A stretch of DNA of 64,000 nucleotides, taken from positions 682,001 through 746,000 of the forward strand of contig NZ_JAIWJA010000001.1 in the NCBI RefSeq assembly GCF_020515695.1. Reading direction: 5' to 3'. Under the pieces are notes generated by a model. The model was not told the DNA's origin, ran no database searches, and worked only from the letters and a program-made list of their open reading frames with translations. The number at the start of each line of letters is the position of its first letter. The first letter of the stretch is position 1. Below, one piece after another: positions 48,555-57,595 of the stretch. This stretch comes from Pseudomonas sp. MWU16-30317. Lineage in GTDB: Bacteria; Pseudomonadota; Gammaproteobacteria; Pseudomonadales; Pseudomonadaceae. A program made the translations under genes and the position numbers.

Positions 48555-49453
48555 CCCGCGACATCTTCATGCTGGCGCTGCTCGATGGGGTGTCGTATGC
48601 GGGGTTGTTGTTTCTGGTGGCGCTGGGGCTGACCTTCATCTTTGGCGTGGTGCGCATCCTCAACGTCGCCCATGGCAGCCTGTATGCCTGCGGCGGCTAT
48701 GCGGCGGCGTCGCTGGGCGTGTGGCTGGGGCAGGGCGGTGATTCGCTGGCTGCCTCGCTGACGGCGCTGATCGGTGGCGCACTGCTGGTCGGGGTGGTCC
48801 TCGGCACCGTGCTGATGCTGTTGCTGCGGCGCTTTCAGGACCACGACCCGATTCTGCAACTGCTGGTCACCTTCGGCGCCTTCATGATCTTTGAAGACCT
48901 GCAGCGGATGATCTGGGGCACCCAGCCGTATTTCGTCTCCGACGTCGTCAATCAGATGGGCACCTCGCAGCTGCTGGGCGTGATGTACATGAACTACCAG
49001 CTGATGTTCGTGCCGGGCGCGGCCATTGCCGTGTACCTGCTGTTGCAGTGGTTCTTGCGGCGCACCCTCATGGGTCGGCAGATCGTTGCGGTCACCCATG
49101 ATCGCGAAGTGGCGACCGCCATGGGCATCAATGCCAAGCGTATCGCCTACCTGACGTTCGTGGTCGGCGCCATGCTCGGCTCGCTGGGGGGCGCATTGGC
49201 CTCGCCGACCACCTCACTGGTGCCCGGCATCGGGGCCGACATGATCGTGCTGTCGTTCGCCGTGGTCGCCAGTGCCGGGCTCGGGCAGATCTCCGGCGCA
49301 CTGATCGTTGCGCTGATGATCGGCCTGTCGCGGTCCTTCTGCGTGTACCTGATGCCCGAGCTCGAGGTAGTCATGCCCTACGTGATCATGGTGCTGGTGC
49401 TGCTGATCCGCCCGCAAGGGCTGTTCACCGTGGCGCAGGCGAGGAGAATCTGA
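48551..49453 (+). CDS. ABC transporter permease (LivH type)
   Basis: 300 residues with about eight hydrophobic segments; L-G-L-T-F-I-F-G-V-V-R-I-L-N-V-A-H-G is the LivH family signature. It forms half the import channel with the next gene. ATGA overlap with the binding-protein gene. Confidence 0.93.
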   Translation: MTRDIFMLALLDGVSYAGLLFLVALGLTFIFGVVRILNVAHGSLYACGGYAAASLGVWLGQGGDSLAASLTALIGGALLVGVVLGTVLMLLLRRFQDHDPILQLLVTFGAFMIFEDLQRMIWGTQPYFVSDVVNQMGTSQLLGVMYMNYQLMFVPGAAIAVYLLLQWFLRRTLMGRQIVAVTHDREVATAMGINAKRIAYLTFVVGAMLGSLGGALASPTTSLVPGIGADMIVLSFAVVASAGLGQISGALIVALMIGLSRSFCVYLMPELEVVMPYVIMVLVLLIRPQGLFTVAQARRI

Positions 49454-50409
49454 TGCGAACCACTCTGTATGGGGCGATTGCGCTGAGCGGTGTCGTACTG
49501 GGCCTGGCGGCGGCTTTCCCGTGGCTGAAGTTGCCGCTGATTCTGGCGCTGTGCTATGGCCTGGCGGCGCTGGGCATCGTCGTGCTCCTGCGGGCCGGGC
49601 AGATCTCTTTCGGTCACGCCATGTACGCCTGCATCTCGGGCTACACGGTGGCGTACCTGAGCGTGCGCTATCGCGGCCTCGACGGATTTGCGCTGATCGC
49701 GCTCGGTACCCTGGCCAGCGTGGTGGCCGGCATGCTCATTGGCGCGTTTGTAGTGCGCTACCGGGAGATCTTCTTCGGCATGCTCAATCTGGCGCTGTCG
49801 ATGGTGCTGTTCACTCTGCTGGGCAAGTTCTACGCCTACACCGGCGGTACCGATGGCCTGCGTGTGGCGCGGCCGACCCTGCTTGGCTTCGACCTCGCCC
49901 GCAACGGCTTCGAAACCGCCCTGCTGGTGCTGGTGCTGGTTTGCGCGGTGCTGGTGATCTGGGGCGTGCAGCGTTATTTGCGCTCCAGCGCCGGTGAAGC
50001 GCTGATGGCGATGAAAAGCAACGAAACGCGCCTCGAATACCTGGGCATCAGTGCCAGGAAGCTGTTGTGGCAGGGCTACGTACTGTCGGCCGGGCTGTGC
50101 GGTCTGTCGGGTTCGTTGTTTGGCCTGTCGCAAGGGCTGGTGACCCCCGAGATGGGTTACTGGCTGCGTTCCGGCGAATTCGTCTTCATTGCCATTCTGG
50201 GCGGCTCGGGCCATGCACTGGGCGCGTTCGTCGGCGCCTTGCTTTACGAGTTCCTGAAGATGTACGCGGCGGTGCTGGTCAGCGGTGCCTGGCAGTTGCT
50301 GGTGGGCGCGACCTTGATCGTGATCATCTATTTTTTGCCCTCCGGCCTCAGTGGGCTGTTGCACAAACGCCGTGCGGCTCGCCGCGAATCCTTGGAGGGT
50401 GAGTCATGA
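49453..50409 (+). CDS. ABC transporter permease (LivM type)
   Basis: 318 residues, about nine hydrophobic segments. G-Q-I-S-F-G-H-A-M-Y-A is the LivM hallmark and E-T-R-L-E-Y-L-G-I lies at the ATPase-docking loop. Its ATG overlaps the LivH-type stop (TGATG), so the two halves are co-translated. Confidence 0.93.
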   Translation: MRTTLYGAIALSGVVLGLAAAFPWLKLPLILALCYGLAALGIVVLLRAGQISFGHAMYACISGYTVAYLSVRYRGLDGFALIALGTLASVVAGMLIGAFVVRYREIFFGMLNLALSMVLFTLLGKFYAYTGGTDGLRVARPTLLGFDLARNGFETALLVLVLVCAVLVIWGVQRYLRSSAGEALMAMKSNETRLEYLGISARKLLWQGYVLSAGLCGLSGSLFGLSQGLVTPEMGYWLRSGEFVFIAILGGSGHALGAFVGALLYEFLKMYAAVLVSGAWQLLVGATLIVIIYFLPSGLSGLLHKRRAARRESLEGES

Positions 50410-51146
50410 GTGCGCTCCTGCAGACCCGCGGCCTGACGCTGGCGTTCGGTGGCCTGGTGGTCGCCAACGGCATCGACTTCAGCCTCGAAGAGGGCGAGCG
50501 CCTGGCCGTGATCGGCCAGAACGGCGCCGGCAAGACCACCTTCATCAATATCTGCACCGGGCTGATTCGGCCCACTGCAGGCAACGTCAGCTTTGCCGGC
50601 AATGACATCACCGGGCAGTCACCGCGGCGCATCGTGCGTCAGGGCATGGCGCGCTCGTTTCAATTACCCCAGCTGTTTCTTGAGCACAATGTGCGCCAGT
50701 GCCTGGAGCTGGCGGGCATGGCACGCCAACCACGGCTGCCATTCTGGCGACCGTTAGGGCGCAGCGCCGACGCCGTGGCGGTGGACCGCGTGCTCGAACT
50801 GGTGAGCCTGCGCGAGCGCGAACATGAGCCGGTCAGCAACTTGCCGGAGGGCCAGCGCAAGCTGCTCGATGTGGCCATGTCACTGATGCTGCAGCCACGC
50901 CTGTTGATCATGGACGAGCCCACCAGCGGCGTGTCCAGCGAAGAAAAGCACGGGATCATGGAGATCCTCATGCGCGCCCTGGACGAACAGCGGGTCACGG
51001 CCATCTTCGTCGAGCACGACGTCGATATCGTGCGCCGCTACGCCACCCGCGTCGCGGCCTGGATCAGCGGCGGCATCGCCGCCGACGGCACGCCGGACGT
51101 AGTGCTTGCCGACCCCACTGTGCAACGCCAGGTGCTGGGCATCTGA
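50406..51146 (+). CDS. ABC transporter ATPase (LivG type)
   Basis: 246 residues. Walker A G-Q-N-G-A-G-K-T-T, Walker B L-L-I-M-D-E-P-T-S-G-V and H-loop F-V-E-H-D-V-D-I-V. The signature reads N-L-P-E-G-Q-R-K instead of the usual L-S-x-G-Q; the same degenerate form occurs in other LivG-like proteins. ATGA overlap with the LivM-type gene. Confidence 0.92.
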   Translation: MSALLQTRGLTLAFGGLVVANGIDFSLEEGERLAVIGQNGAGKTTFINICTGLIRPTAGNVSFAGNDITGQSPRRIVRQGMARSFQLPQLFLEHNVRQCLELAGMARQPRLPFWRPLGRSADAVAVDRVLELVSLREREHEPVSNLPEGQRKLLDVAMSLMLQPRLLIMDEPTSGVSSEEKHGIMEILMRALDEQRVTAIFVEHDVDIVRRYATRVAAWISGGIAADGTPDVVLADPTVQRQVLGI

Positions 51147-51156
51147 GGAGCTGACC

Positions 51157-51876
51157 ATGCTGCACTTCGACACTATCAGCGCCGACATCGTCAAAGTCCC
51201 GGTGCTGCGTAACATCCAGGCCGAGCTGCCACCGGGCAGCATCGTTGCCGTCGTGGGCCGCAACGGTGCCGGCAAGACTACGCTGCTGCGGGCGATCATG
51301 GGCTTCGTCAAGCTGCGCAGCGGGCGGATTCTGTTCGACGGCACTGATCTGGCCAGCGTGCCGGCACATAATCGCACGCGTCTGGGCATCGGCTACGCGC
51401 CCCAGGAACGGGTGATGTTCCCGAGCCTGACGGTAGAAGAAAACCTGCGTTTGCCCTGCCAGGTCAGCGGCTTCAAGAAAGCAGCCGTCGACGAGCGCCT
51501 GAGCATGACGTTGGAAGTGGTCCCGCAACTCAAGGACATGCTTGCGCGCTCCGGCGCGGCACTGTCCGGCGGCCAGGGCAAGATCGCCGCCCTGGGCCGG
51601 GCGCTGATGATCGGTACGCGCCTGGTGCTGCTCGACGAACCATTCCAGGGCCTGGCCCCGGCCTTGGCCAATCAGTACAGCGAAGCCCTCAAGCGCCTGC
51701 AGCAGACCCAGCCACAGCTGTGCATCCTGGTGACCGAATCCAACGCCAGCCTGCTCAAGGATGTGCCCGATCGCACACTGCATATCGAACGTGGCGCACT
51801 GCTGCCCGAACAGCCGAAGGCGCCATCGCGCCCCGATCAACCGTTTTCTTCCCTGAGCCTGGAGGCTTACTCATGA
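51157..51876 (+). CDS. ABC transporter ATPase (LivF type)
   Basis: 239 residues. Walker A G-R-N-G-A-G-K-T-T, signature L-S-G-G-Q-G-K, Walker B L-V-L-L-D-E-P-F-Q-G-L. GAGGAG lies before the ATG at 51157, 10 bp after the LivG stop. It overlaps the aldehyde dehydrogenase start by four bases, tying catabolic and transport genes into one operon. Confidence 0.93.
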   Translation: MLHFDTISADIVKVPVLRNIQAELPPGSIVAVVGRNGAGKTTLLRAIMGFVKLRSGRILFDGTDLASVPAHNRTRLGIGYAPQERVMFPSLTVEENLRLPCQVSGFKKAAVDERLSMTLEVVPQLKDMLARSGAALSGGQGKIAALGRALMIGTRLVLLDEPFQGLAPALANQYSEALKRLQQTQPQLCILVTESNASLLKDVPDRTLHIERGALLPEQPKAPSRPDQPFSSLSLEAYS

Positions 51877-53306
51877 GCAAGCTGTTTATCGGCGGTCAGT
51901 GGCACGTGGCATCCAGCCAAGACAGCATCCCGGTGTTCGCACCCGCCACGGGCGAACAATACGCAACCATCGGCCGTGGTCAGGCCGAGGACATCGACCT
52001 TGCCGTCAAGGCTGCCCGCGCGGCGCTGGCGGGCGAGTGGGGTAGGCTGAGCGCCACCGAACGCGGCCGGACCCTGACCCGTATCGGCGTCAAGATCCTC
52101 GATCACATCGATGAACTGGCCGGGATCGAAGCCAGGGACACGGGCAAGCCGTTGGCCCTGGCACGCAAGGACATCGAAGCGCTGGCACGTTACTTCGAGT
52201 TTTACGGCGGCGCTGCCGACAAGGTTCACGGTGAAGTCCTGCCGTATCTGCCGGGCTACTCGGTGACCGTGCAGCGCGAGCCGTTCGGCGTAGTCGGCCA
52301 CATCATTCCGTGGAACTACCCGGCGCAGATGCTTGGCCGCACGCTGGGGCCGGCGTTGGCCATGGGTAACACCTCGGTGGTCAAACCGGCCGAAGATGCC
52401 TGCCTGACCTCATTGCGCGTCGCCGAACTGGCGGTCGAGGCCGGTTTGCCCGCCGGCGTGCTCAACATCGTCACCGGCTATGGGCGCGAGGCGGGTGCAG
52501 CGTTGGCCGAGCATCCAGGCATCAACCTGATCACCTTTACTGGCTCGCCACAGGTTGGCACGGCCATCCAGACCGCCGCAGCGAAGAACTACGTCAAATG
52601 CGTGCTGGAGCTGGGCGGCAAGTCACCACAAGTGGTGTTTGCCGATGCCGATCTCGATAAAGCGGTGCCCATCATCGTCGGCGCGATCATCCAGAACGCC
52701 GGGCAGACCTGTTCGGCGGGCAGCCGCTTGCTGATTCAACGCGAGGTGTTCGACGAGGTGGTCGCCCGCGTCGCCGAGCGTTTTTGCCAGATGCGTGTCG
52801 GCGCCCCGGACAGCGCGCCGGACTGCGGGCCGATCATCACCAAAGCGCAGTTCGGCCGGGTCAACGAGTTCGTCGCCTATTGCCGCGATTCCGGGCTGCC
52901 GGTGCTGGCCGAGGGCATCCTCGATGCCGAGCTGCCCAGCGCGGGGTACTACGTGCGGCCGATGATGTTCGGGCCCGTGCCCAGAGACCATCGCCTGGCC
53001 CGCGAAGAAGTCTTCGGGCCGGTGCTGGCGGTGCTGCCTTTCGATGATGAAGACGATGCCGTGGCCCTGGCCAACGGCACCGAATACGGCCTGGTGGCGG
53101 CGATCTGGACCGAGAACGGTGCGCGCCAGCAGCGGCTGTCACGGCGCCTTGAAGGCGGGCAGGTGTTCATCAACTGCTACGGCGCCGGAGGCGGTGTGGA
53201 GCTGCCGTTCGGTGGTATCCGCAAGAGTGGCCATGGTCGCGAAAAAGGCTTTATGGCGCTGGAAGAATTCAGCCTGACCAAAACGGTCGTCAGCCACCAC
53301 GGGTGA
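51873..53306 (+). CDS. NAD(P)-dependent aldehyde dehydrogenase
   Basis: 477 residues. It oxidises an aldehyde to the acid. General-base Glu in L-E-L-G-G-K-S-P and nucleophile Cys in N-A-G-Q-T-C-S-A-G are present, as is the dinucleotide region W-N-Y-P. In this operon it probably acts on the aldehyde made by the alcohol dehydrogenase that follows; the compound is unknown. ATGA overlap with the LivF gene. Confidence 0.94.
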   Translation: MSKLFIGGQWHVASSQDSIPVFAPATGEQYATIGRGQAEDIDLAVKAARAALAGEWGRLSATERGRTLTRIGVKILDHIDELAGIEARDTGKPLALARKDIEALARYFEFYGGAADKVHGEVLPYLPGYSVTVQREPFGVVGHIIPWNYPAQMLGRTLGPALAMGNTSVVKPAEDACLTSLRVAELAVEAGLPAGVLNIVTGYGREAGAALAEHPGINLITFTGSPQVGTAIQTAAAKNYVKCVLELGGKSPQVVFADADLDKAVPIIVGAIIQNAGQTCSAGSRLLIQREVFDEVVARVAERFCQMRVGAPDSAPDCGPIITKAQFGRVNEFVAYCRDSGLPVLAEGILDAELPSAGYYVRPMMFGPVPRDHRLAREEVFGPVLAVLPFDDEDDAVALANGTEYGLVAAIWTENGARQQRLSRRLEGGQVFINCYGAGGGVELPFGGIRKSGHGREKGFMALEEFSLTKTVVSHHG

Positions 53307-53343
53307 CAGCGATTATTCGAATGCATCAGAGCAGGAGCCTTGA

Positions 53344-54468
53344 ATGAAAATCAGAGCTGCGGTACTTCGCGAATCGGGCCTGTCGGCGCCGTTTGCGCAA
53401 AGCCGACCCTTGCACATCACCGAACTGGACCTGGCGCCGCCGGGGCCGGGGGAGGTGAAAGTGAAGATGATCGCCGCCGGATTGTGCCATTCCGATCTGT
53501 CGGTGATCACTGGTGTACGGCCCCGACCGCTGCCCATGGCCTTGGGGCATGAAGCCAGCGCACAGGTGGTGGAAGTCGGCGCCGGGGTACGTAACGTGCG
53601 GGTCGGGCAGACGGTTGTGCTGGTGTTCGTGCCCAGCTGCGGGCATTGCGTGCCGTGCATGGAGGGCCGCCCGGCGTTGTGCGAGCCGGGTGCCGAAGCC
53701 AATGGCAAGGGCGAGATGCTTGAGGGTGGCTATCGCCTGAGCGCGGAGGGCAGTCATGTCAGCCATCACTGCGGGGTCTCGGCGTTCGCCGATCACGCTG
53801 TGGTGAGTGCGCGTTCGTGCATCCCTGTCGACGACAGCATCGATCCGGTCGAGGCCGCGGTATTCGGTTGTGCCGTACTCACCGGGGTGGGCGCGGTGGT
53901 CAATACCGGCAAGGTCACGCCAGGGGCGTCGGCATTGATCGTCGGCCTGGGCGGTGTAGGTTTGAGCGCCTTGCTGGGCGCCAGGGCGGCCGGTGCCCAT
54001 CCGCTGATCGCGGTGGACGTGCAGGCCTCCAAACTGGAGTTGGCGTTGTCCCTGGGCGCTACCGCTGCGGTCAACGCCCGGGACCCGGACGCCGTGGCGC
54101 AGATCCGCGAGCTGACCCGCGGCGGTGTGGATTTCGCCTTCGAGTTCGCCGGTTCCGTACCCGCCATGGAGCTGGCCTACGGTGCTACCCGGCGCGGTGG
54201 CACCACGGTCACCGCCGGGTTGCCTCGCCCCGACGATCGCTGGCCCCTGCAACAGCTCAGCCTGACGGCCGAGGAGCGCACGGTGAAGGGCAGTTACATC
54301 GGTTCCTGCATACCGGCCCGCGACGTGCCGCGCTACCTGGGTTTATACCGCAGCGGCGCCTTGCCGGTGGACCGTCTGATTGGCCGCAAGCTGGCGCTCG
54401 AAGACATCAACGAAGGTTTCGACGGGCTGGCCAGTGGCAACAGCCTGCGCGACCTGATCGTGTTCTAG
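53344..54468 (+). CDS. zinc-dependent alcohol dehydrogenase (MDR family)
   Basis: 374 residues, the length of class III-like ADHs. Catalytic zinc: Cys in G-L-C-H-S-D and His in G-H-E-A; structural zinc: the cysteine cluster around C-G-H-C-V-P-C; Rossmann motif G-L-G-G-V-G-L. It oxidises an alcohol with NAD. 37 bp after the aldehyde dehydrogenase, so the pair can convert alcohol to acid. Substrate not visible. Confidence 0.92.
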   Translation: MKIRAAVLRESGLSAPFAQSRPLHITELDLAPPGPGEVKVKMIAAGLCHSDLSVITGVRPRPLPMALGHEASAQVVEVGAGVRNVRVGQTVVLVFVPSCGHCVPCMEGRPALCEPGAEANGKGEMLEGGYRLSAEGSHVSHHCGVSAFADHAVVSARSCIPVDDSIDPVEAAVFGCAVLTGVGAVVNTGKVTPGASALIVGLGGVGLSALLGARAAGAHPLIAVDVQASKLELALSLGATAAVNARDPDAVAQIRELTRGGVDFAFEFAGSVPAMELAYGATRRGGTTVTAGLPRPDDRWPLQQLSLTAEERTVKGSYIGSCIPARDVPRYLGLYRSGALPVDRLIGRKLALEDINEGFDGLASGNSLRDLIVF

Positions 54469-54491
54469 AACCTCTTTTTCCGGAGAACAAC

Positions 54492-55244
54492 ATGGCTCAA
54501 CTACAAGACAAGATCGCCATCGTCACCGGTGCCGCGAGTGGTTTCGGCGCCGGTATCGCTCGGTTATACATTGCCGAAGGTGCCAAGGTGATCCTCGCCG
54601 ACATCAACGCCGAGGCGGCCGAGCGCCTGGCCACCGAGCTGGGTAGCAACGCCCGCGCGGTGCGCTGCGACGTGACGCAGGGCGATCAGGTTCAAGCGGC
54701 GGTCGAGTTCTGCGTTGGCGTCTTCGGGGCGCCGGATATCGTCGTCAACAATGCTGGCACCACCCACCGCAACCAGCCGTTGATGGACGTCGACGAGAAG
54801 ACCTTCGACCGGGTGTTCGATGTCAACGTCAAATCGATCTTTCACATGGTCAAGGCGGTGGTGCCGTTGATGCGTCAGCGTGGCAGCGGCTCGATCATCA
54901 ACGTCGGCTCGGTGGCGGGCATTCGGCCACGGCCGGGGCTGACCTGGTACAACGGCTCCAAAGGCGCAGTGAATCTGCTGTCCAAGTCCCTGGCCGTGGA
55001 GTTGGGGCCCGATGGGATCCGGGTCAACAATATCTGCCCGGTGATGGGCGAGACGGCGTTGCTGGAGGATTTCATGGGCGTGCCGGACACCCCGCAGAAC
55101 CGTGCGCGGTTCATTGCGACCATTCCGTTGGGGCGCCTGTCGACGCCTGCGGATGTGGCTGCGGTGGCGCTGTTTCTGGCCAGCGACGCCGCAGCGTTCC
55201 TCAATGGCGTCGAGCTGCCGGTGGATGGTGGGCGGGTGGTTTGA
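54492..55244 (+). CDS. short-chain dehydrogenase/reductase (SDR)
   Basis: 250 residues, classical SDR. Cofactor motif T-G-A-A-S-G-F-G-A-G-I, N-N-A-G, catalytic Ser in N-V-G-S-V-A-G and Y-N-G-S-K, whose spacing matches the family's Y-x-x-x-K. An acidic residue after beta-2 (A-D-I-N) suggests NAD use. Last gene of the operon, 23 bp after the alcohol dehydrogenase, with GGAGAA before the ATG. Confidence 0.92.
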   Translation: MAQLQDKIAIVTGAASGFGAGIARLYIAEGAKVILADINAEAAERLATELGSNARAVRCDVTQGDQVQAAVEFCVGVFGAPDIVVNNAGTTHRNQPLMDVDEKTFDRVFDVNVKSIFHMVKAVVPLMRQRGSGSIINVGSVAGIRPRPGLTWYNGSKGAVNLLSKSLAVELGPDGIRVNNICPVMGETALLEDFMGVPDTPQNRARFIATIPLGRLSTPADVAAVALFLASDAAAFLNGVELPVDGGRVV

Positions 55245-55270
55245 GGCAGATTCAGCAGCGTTGATGTGTA

Positions 55271-55918
55271 CTACCCCGCCCAAGGCACCATCACATGAGC
55301 CCGCGCGCGATCGGCATCGACCAGTTGCGCGTTGGGCTCATCGGTGCTGTCCACCCAGGCTTCGGCCTCTTCGCGGCTGCGGCCGAAGCGCATATGGCGC
55401 TCCACCAACCGCGCACGACGCTGCGCCGGGCTGACCGCGACGAACCACAGATCATCGAAGCATTGGGCCACCGGCGCCCAGCCACCTTCTGACAGCAGCA
55501 GATAATTGCCTTCGCTGATAATCAGCGGCACCTCGGCGGCCACGGGGATCGCGCCCGCCAGGCTTTCCTCGATCTGCCGATCGAACAGCGGTGCATACAC
55601 GGTTTCCCCCGGCTGCTGCGCCTTGAGGCGATGCAACAACGCCAGATAACCCTGCACATCGAAGGTATCCGGCGCGCCTTTGCGCTCGGCCCGCCCCAGG
55701 CGCGCGAGTTCCCGATTGGCCAGGTGAAAACCGTCCATGGGCACCACCACGGCGTGTTCGCCCAGGGCCTCGGCGAGCAACTGCGCCACCGTCGATTTGC
55801 CCGAGCCGGGGGTACCGGCAATTCCCAGCAAGCGCCGCCCACCGCTGCGAATCATCATCCGCGCGCGGTCGACCAGGCCCTTGGGCAGTTGCGGCAGGGC
55901 CGCGGCAGTTTGCGTCAT
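55271..55918 (-). CDS. P-loop nucleoside/sugar kinase-like protein (PRK/PanK fold)
   Basis: 215 residues. Walker A G-T-P-G-S-G-K-S-T at about 36-44; V-P-M-D-G-F-H-L-A-N and I-S-E-G-N-Y-L-L follow as in phosphoribulokinase/uridine-kinase/FrcK-like enzymes. It probably phosphorylates a small sugar or nucleoside. It is divergent from a sugar MFS porter, which hints at a sugar substrate (inference). GGAG precedes the ATG at 55918; the frame is open further without support. Confidence 0.8.
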   Translation of the reverse strand: MTQTAAALPQLPKGLVDRARMMIRSGGRRLLGIAGTPGSGKSTVAQLLAEALGEHAVVVPMDGFHLANRELARLGRAERKGAPDTFDVQGYLALLHRLKAQQPGETVYAPLFDRQIEESLAGAIPVAAEVPLIISEGNYLLLSEGGWAPVAQCFDDLWFVAVSPAQRRARLVERHMRFGRSREEAEAWVDSTDEPNAQLVDADRARAHVMVPWAG

Positions 55919-56102
55919 GTGAAGGCTCCGATTGCTGTTGGGGTGCCGGTATGACAACGGCAAACGCGATTTGCTGCTTGCACCGCCCAGGGAATTTATT
56001 CGGCACTTATGCGTACTAACAACTGTTACAGGAAATTTCAGAGCAGTCCGCGAAGGCTCTAACGCAGGCTGTCCAATAACATCGGGCCAACGGGATGACC
56101 CC

Positions 56103-57494
56103 ATGACGACATACAACAACGTCGCAACTGAAGTAAAACGCCGCCCTGGGCTGGTGATCGGCATCGCCGTCATCGCCGCCTTGGGCGGTCTGCTGTTCGG
56201 CTACGACACCGGCATCATCGGCGTCGCGCTGCTGGGCCTGGGCAGGGAGTTTGCCCTGAACGACACCCTCAAACAGCTGGTGACCGGGGGGATCATCTTT
56301 GGTGCCTTGTTCGGTTGCCTGGGCAGTGGACCGATCTCCGACCACTTCGGCCGGCGCCGCTCGATCATCCTGGTGGGCATCGTTTTCGCCATCGGTTCGT
56401 TGCTGTCGGCGGTGTCACCCAGTGTGCCGATCCTCATTCTCTCGCGCTTTCTGCTGGGGCTCAGCGCCGGCAGTGCGACGCAGATCATCCCGGTGTACAT
56501 CGCCGAGGTGGCGCCGCCGGAGCATCGCGGCAAGTTGGTGGTGCTGTTCCAGTTCATGGTGGTGTTCGGCATTACCGTGGCGTACTTCACCGGTTTCGGC
56601 CTGGGCGATCACTGGCGGTGGATGTTCGGCCTGGGCGTGGTGCCGGCGATCATTCTGCTGCTGGGCATGACCGTACTGCCCGAGAGCCCGCGCTGGCTGC
56701 TGGTCAAATCCCGTGAGGCACAAGCGCTGGCGGTCCTGCGCAGTGTGCGCAGCAGCGATCAACAGGCCAGCGACGAGCTGGAGGAAATCAAGACCATCAG
56801 CCTCAAGCAGCCCGAAGGCGAATGGCGCGACCTGGCCAAGCCGTGGATCCGTCCGGCCTTGCTGGTGGGGGCGTGTATCTCGATGTTCTCGCAGATCACC
56901 GGTAACAACGCGCTGATCTACTACGCGCCGACGATCCTCACGCAGGCCGGGTTCTCCGATCAGGTGGCGGTGCTGGCGACCGGCAGCAGTACTTTGCTGA
57001 TCGTGCTGATGACCGTGGTCGGCAGTTGGCTGGTGGACAAGTATGGCCGCCGCCGGTATCTGCTGTGGATGATCCCCGGTTCCATCGTCGCCTTGGCGCT
57101 GATGGGTTATCTGTTCATGGGCGCCGGCCCGACCACCGATACTCAGCGCTGGGTGGTGGTGGCATGCCTGGCGGCCTATCTGATGCTCAATTGCGGCGGC
57201 TTCGGCGTGTGTATCTGGCTGATCAACGCCGAGGTCTACCCGCTGTTCGTGCGCGGCAAGGGCGCAAGCGTCGGGGCGTTCAGCCACTGGTTCTTCGATT
57301 TGATCGTGACCTTGACCACGCTCAGCCTGGTGACCTGGCTGGGCGTCGCCTACACGTTGTGGCTCTACACCGGGATCTCGCTGCTGTCGCTGATTTTCAT
57401 CTACCGCTACGTGCCTGAGACCATGGGCAAGAGTCTCGAAGAGATCGAGCACGCGCTGCGCGAGAAGCGGTTCTACCCGTATCAACAGAAGTGA
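56103..57494 (+). CDS. MFS sugar porter
   Basis: 463 residues, twelve helices. Sugar-porter hallmarks: F-G-Y-D-T-G near helix 1, D-H-F-G-R-R-R between helices 2 and 3, P-E-S-P-R-W-L-L before the central loop, D-K-Y-G-R-R-R in the second half and P-E-T-M-G-K-S-L-E-E-I at the end. It is a proton symporter for a sugar or polyol, not identified. The frame is open to 55932 over the divergent promoter; I start at the ATG at 56103. Confidence 0.92.
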   Translation: MTTYNNVATEVKRRPGLVIGIAVIAALGGLLFGYDTGIIGVALLGLGREFALNDTLKQLVTGGIIFGALFGCLGSGPISDHFGRRRSIILVGIVFAIGSLLSAVSPSVPILILSRFLLGLSAGSATQIIPVYIAEVAPPEHRGKLVVLFQFMVVFGITVAYFTGFGLGDHWRWMFGLGVVPAIILLLGMTVLPESPRWLLVKSREAQALAVLRSVRSSDQQASDELEEIKTISLKQPEGEWRDLAKPWIRPALLVGACISMFSQITGNNALIYYAPTILTQAGFSDQVAVLATGSSTLLIVLMTVVGSWLVDKYGRRRYLLWMIPGSIVALALMGYLFMGAGPTTDTQRWVVVACLAAYLMLNCGGFGVCIWLINAEVYPLFVRGKGASVGAFSHWFFDLIVTLTTLSLVTWLGVAYTLWLYTGISLLSLIFIYRYVPETMGKSLEEIEHALREKRFYPYQQK

Positions 57495-57501
57495 GCCACC
57501 T

Positions 57502-57588
57502 GTAGCGAGGCGGCTCGCCCCCGAAAAATGATGCCCCCTCACAGCGAGGGGACGGTCTGTTTTCGGGGGCAAGCCGCCCTCGCTACAG
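57502..57588. repeat. REP pair between convergent MFS and chemoreceptor genes
   Basis: ctgtagcgaggcggctcgcc faces ggcaagccgccctcgctaca with inner CCCCCGAAAA/TTTTCGGGGG. A long paired structure filling the gap of two stop codons. Confidence 0.88.
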
Positions 57589-57595
57589 GGATTTG

